Shown here: in pieces, positions 40,133-43,229 of the stretch | Numbering within the stretch: the stretch's first letter is position 1 | Layout of the letters: each line of letters opens with the position of its first letter | From: Aureobasidium sp. EXF-3400 | Lineage: Eukaryota > Ascomycota > Dothideomycetes > Dothideales > Saccotheciaceae | Direction: 5' to 3' | Assembly: GCA_024195585.1 (NCBI GenBank) | Contig: SWBL01000390.1 | Span: forward strand, 1-43,229 | DNA length: 43,229 nt | Translations under genes and position numbers: made by a program | The notes under the pieces: model-generated | Seen by the model: only the letters and a program-made list of their open reading frames with translations | Told to the model about the DNA's origin: nothing | The model's database searches: none

Positions 40133-43100
40133 GGTGGAGTGTGTTTGATGAGGATGTGTCAGGGTATATGCAATGGCAGAGCAACCGCAGAGACATGGCG
40201 CAAAAGAATTTCTGATACCCCTTTTGCGGGGAAAGGCTTGGAAGCTTCCACGTGAGAATTCGAGGTGTGCAGAAATCTGTCAAGTGAAGCCGTCCAAATG
40301 CACAATACTCGTAGTGTGAGATGTGTTATCCCTTGAGATGACTTTGCAAATAGCCTCAGCGGACGTATCTGTGGTCTGAAAAATCTATGCATCTTATAGC
40401 TTCAAGTCGTTGCTATCAATCGTCGTGGAAGAGAATTTCCTAATGAAGCATAGCACAAGACCCTGAACAGCGTCGGATGCAAGCCGCAAAGCTGGAGCAC
40501 AGCGAGCTTATTTTTTTGACATTTCCCACACATCCATCTATGTAACTTGTACAGCACACAAGATTGACTCACGAATTCTGGCGCGTTTGTGCCCACACTT
40601 GCATGCTTCGATTTCAAATAAACGGGCCCAACGCGAATCAAGCAAAACGGTCTCCTGGAGATCCGACGCGTGAGATGCAAGTTGCAAGCCAGGCTTCGAG
40701 CTTGTAACACACGGTCGAGAGAGCTACCACACCTGTATACGCGACGTCCTCGTAAACGCATCGCACGGCGCACTCGACCAACCGCTAATCCAAGAGCCCC
40801 GATATCTGGAACCCTGCGAGTCACGATCTTCCGCATGCAGCGTGACGGCTAGCGAAATTCTGCTTGTTCCCCCTCGGATTTGAGTGAAACATCAATGCTA
40901 GAAAATTGGGATCCATGGCATCTTCTTCTCCACTCCACCATCAACCAAAAAAAATAGTCAGGGTACGGGCGTCCGCGCATGATACTATGATGCTCGTTAC
41001 GACCGGGGAGAAGCAATACATGCATTGGTGTCTCTGTCGTCGCCGTGCCATCCGGCTCAATGGATGTGCTGAACAACGTCTACCTTAGTATTTTTGTCGA
41101 ACAATGTCAACGACCATGACGGATGGTGCAGAGGATTTGAGTCGAGGGTTTCATGGTTTGGCGCAGGAGTGCAGATAGGTATCGTGATGTGGAATCGATA
41201 GTGGTGTTGATCGTATCAATTGTTGAGCCTATCAATTAGTGGCGCGATGGTAGTGATAATTTTTTGTGTGTAGAGACGTGGCCGTTCATCGAGGCGTGAT
41301 ATGCGAAATTTGGCTGCGATAGACGTTGATGTGAAAGGAGTGCAAGTTTCATGCTACCTTTAAGCTGGGGAAGTGCTATTATATGACCGGTACAACGACC
41401 TACAATGCATCTGGCATACTTTAAGTTCAGAAAAGCCGTTAGAAATCAATCGCAAAGAACCCTGCGGGTCAGCACCATGAGTTTCACTTACTCTTTGCTC
41501 CATCCGACCCACATGCTTCCTTTTTCTTTTTTCAATATTGAGGAAGGTCTGTTCACTGCCGAGTGGCTACTACTGCAATCTAGACGATTGTGGTACGACG
41601 GTCTTGGTGCGGAGCAAACATGGGTCGTCGAAGACAGATCACCATCTGCTGAGCGCAGAAAAAACTTACGCGGGCCGGCGTCGAGTAAGCAGCGGAAGCA
41701 AAGGCAAAGGCAAGCGAACAAAGCAAAAGCGTGGCTGTTCGCTAGGAGACGCCAATGAACGAGAATCGAAGAATATGGGCAGAGTGTTGGAGGAGCAAAA
41801 AGAACGATTCAATATCATCGGTGCAAACGGGCGATATGTATATGGAGGATAGGAACAACAGCCCTATACAGAGATAAAATAAGAATAGCATATCACGTGC
41901 ATTGGCATATCAAGTATTAGCCAGCACCCGCACTTACGGATCTGTCACTAACTTTGTTTATCGCGCACACGGCGACCAACCCTGACCTCCACAAATCTGT
42001 GTACAGCCTGTAGCGCGCATATGGGGTGGGTACACGATCAAGCCATACCCGAAACCAAGGGAATAGTCGAGAGGTGACACGACGATTGAGCTGCAGCTGA
42101 ACAAGCCATCAAAGCTATTTTCTTTGCAAGGGACGTGAAGCTCGGGGCCTACGCCCGCAAAATGGAAATCCGTGAGTCTAGTCGGCAAAATCTCTGGCTC
42201 CGCGACGGTCTACGGCAAGGCCGCATGTCAGTGTGCCTCAGGGCGTTCGTCGGTGCTTACCAAACGCATCGTTGCAACGGAGACCACGCATTAGTCGTGA
42301 CAGTCAGTGTGCTTCGGGATATTAAAGCAGAATTTGCAGAGAGAAAGTAATCATCTAATATCGTGCTGTGTTTACTGCTGCAAATGACAATATAGCAACC
42401 AAATCCCACGATATCAGGCGGGCGGAGTAGGCATGCAACAGGCAGGTTAAGATGTGATCTGACGGCACGAAGAGTGACGTCGCATGCATTAGCAGCAATC
42501 GTGTGGTTCGCGGAGCATCTGCGATTGGAGACGAGTGATGCACACGACGGAGTCGAAAGGAAGCTTGTGAAGCCACGCGAGCGCAGCACGCAAATGGCAG
42601 CTCAGAACCCACTTTTGGTTGTCTACGAAACGCCGTTAAAGGCGGGCGGCCGTGCGAGTACCGGTTTCAACCAGAAAGAAAGATGCGCCAAAGGCGGACG
42701 CCAGAGGATCGTCTAGCCTGATCGTACTTAGCCAATCAGTGAACGTAGCAAGTCGTCCGCACGTAATATTCTTGTTCCTTGCGGAGAAGCACCCATGACG
42801 CCAGGTGGATATATATGAAGGGAAGGGTCTACACAATATTGTGTCGGGATCAAGGCGTGATGTTGACGTATTTGCAGGTTAGCGATAAGATATCAAGGCA
42901 TATGAGAGCGATAAAGCTGGCCACGCCAGGGAGTTGAGTAAGGACAGAGATACGACAATGGGATTGTTCCTTTGAGTTTGATGTTCGTATGCTGCGGCAA
43001 GGAGGAGCTGCGGGTGAGGATGCGAGGATTTACTGATTGATTGACAGAGCTGCAGATGCCCTGTGAAGCAAATGGTGACACAAAATAGCAGCAGCATCTA

Positions 43101-43229
43101 TTCCCGACTTGGTGGACCTGCGACGGATGGTGCTTGGTCTGTGGGACGGACGGCTTCGGCGGGCGGCGGCCCTTGTCAGCGTCGAGCAAACCTTTGACAA
43201 TCTACCGAGCAACGAGACAATAATCTGCG
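40133..43229. other. right-edge gene-free stretch
   Basis: Beyond the POL5 promoter I find no frame I can recognise in 3.1 kb. The longest, 117 codons at 41405-41758 on the plus strand, ends in a basic Lys/Arg/Gln-rich tail but has no domain. No tRNA, 5S rRNA, LTR or clear terminal repeats were seen. The region may continue into a gene beyond the window. Confidence 0.45.

Noticed and set aside
41405..41758. 117-codon plus-strand frame with basic C-terminus
   Set aside because: No known domain; overlapping frames show equally plausible but unrelated readings.
1..43229. CRISPR array, rRNA genes, biosynthetic cluster or virus-derived genes
   Set aside because: No regular repeats, rRNA signatures, polyketide or peptide synthase domains, or viral proteins were seen anywhere in the window.

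Overview
The window is nuclear DNA of a filamentous ascomycete (Pezizomycotina; a dothideomycete is my best guess, from overall feel rather than proof). The reasons are eukaryotic genes with short spliceosomal introns (mostly 46-63 bp, GTRNGY donors, CTRAC-type branch sites), fungal-only families (DUF3433 membrane protein, DUF7025-AAA ATPase) and orthologues that read like yeast Rad3, Rpb5, Vps74, Ltn1, Pol5 and Ppm1. All exon joins given here were worked out by hand from splice signals, reading phase and family resemblance.

Layout, left to right. 1-5.9 kb: a small GlcG/HbpS-like protein (+), a gag-like zinc-knuckle remnant (-), a secreted S10 serine carboxypeptidase (-) and a DsbA-like protein lacking its catalytic N-terminal half (+). 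5.9-9.8 kb: one uninterrupted 1293-codon DUF3433 membrane protein (+). 9.8-11.3 kb: no gene; degenerate tRNA-like and hairpin sequences. 11.3-31.7 kb: a dense housekeeping block of LTN1 (-), RAD3/XPD (+), RPB5 (-), PPM1 (+), an AAA ATPase (-), the complex I TYKY subunit (-), mitochondrial acyl carrier protein (+), VPS74/GPP34 (+) and SNF5 (+). 31.7-37.0 kb: a 5.3-kb stretch with no recognisable gene, containing a 142-bp MITE-like element flanked by TA and several hairpins. 37.0-40.1 kb: POL5/MYBBP1A (-). 40.1-43.2 kb: no recognisable gene.

The housekeeping block is built of head-to-head pairs sharing short spacers: LTN1/RAD3 (332 bp), RPB5/PPM1 (198 bp) and NDUFS8/ACP (288 bp). The last pair is functionally matched, since both proteins are complex I components, and its spacer carries two CCAAT boxes in opposite orientation. 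Several genes serve gene expression: transcription and repair (Rad3 in TFIIH, Rpb5, Snf5), rRNA synthesis (Pol5) and nascent-chain quality control (Ltn1).

I found no biosynthetic cluster, no CRISPR and no clear new multi-gene system. The most unusual items are the MITE-like element in the gene-free stretch, the gag-like remnant, the truncated DsbA-like gene, the microexons of RAD3, and the complex I bidirectional promoter.
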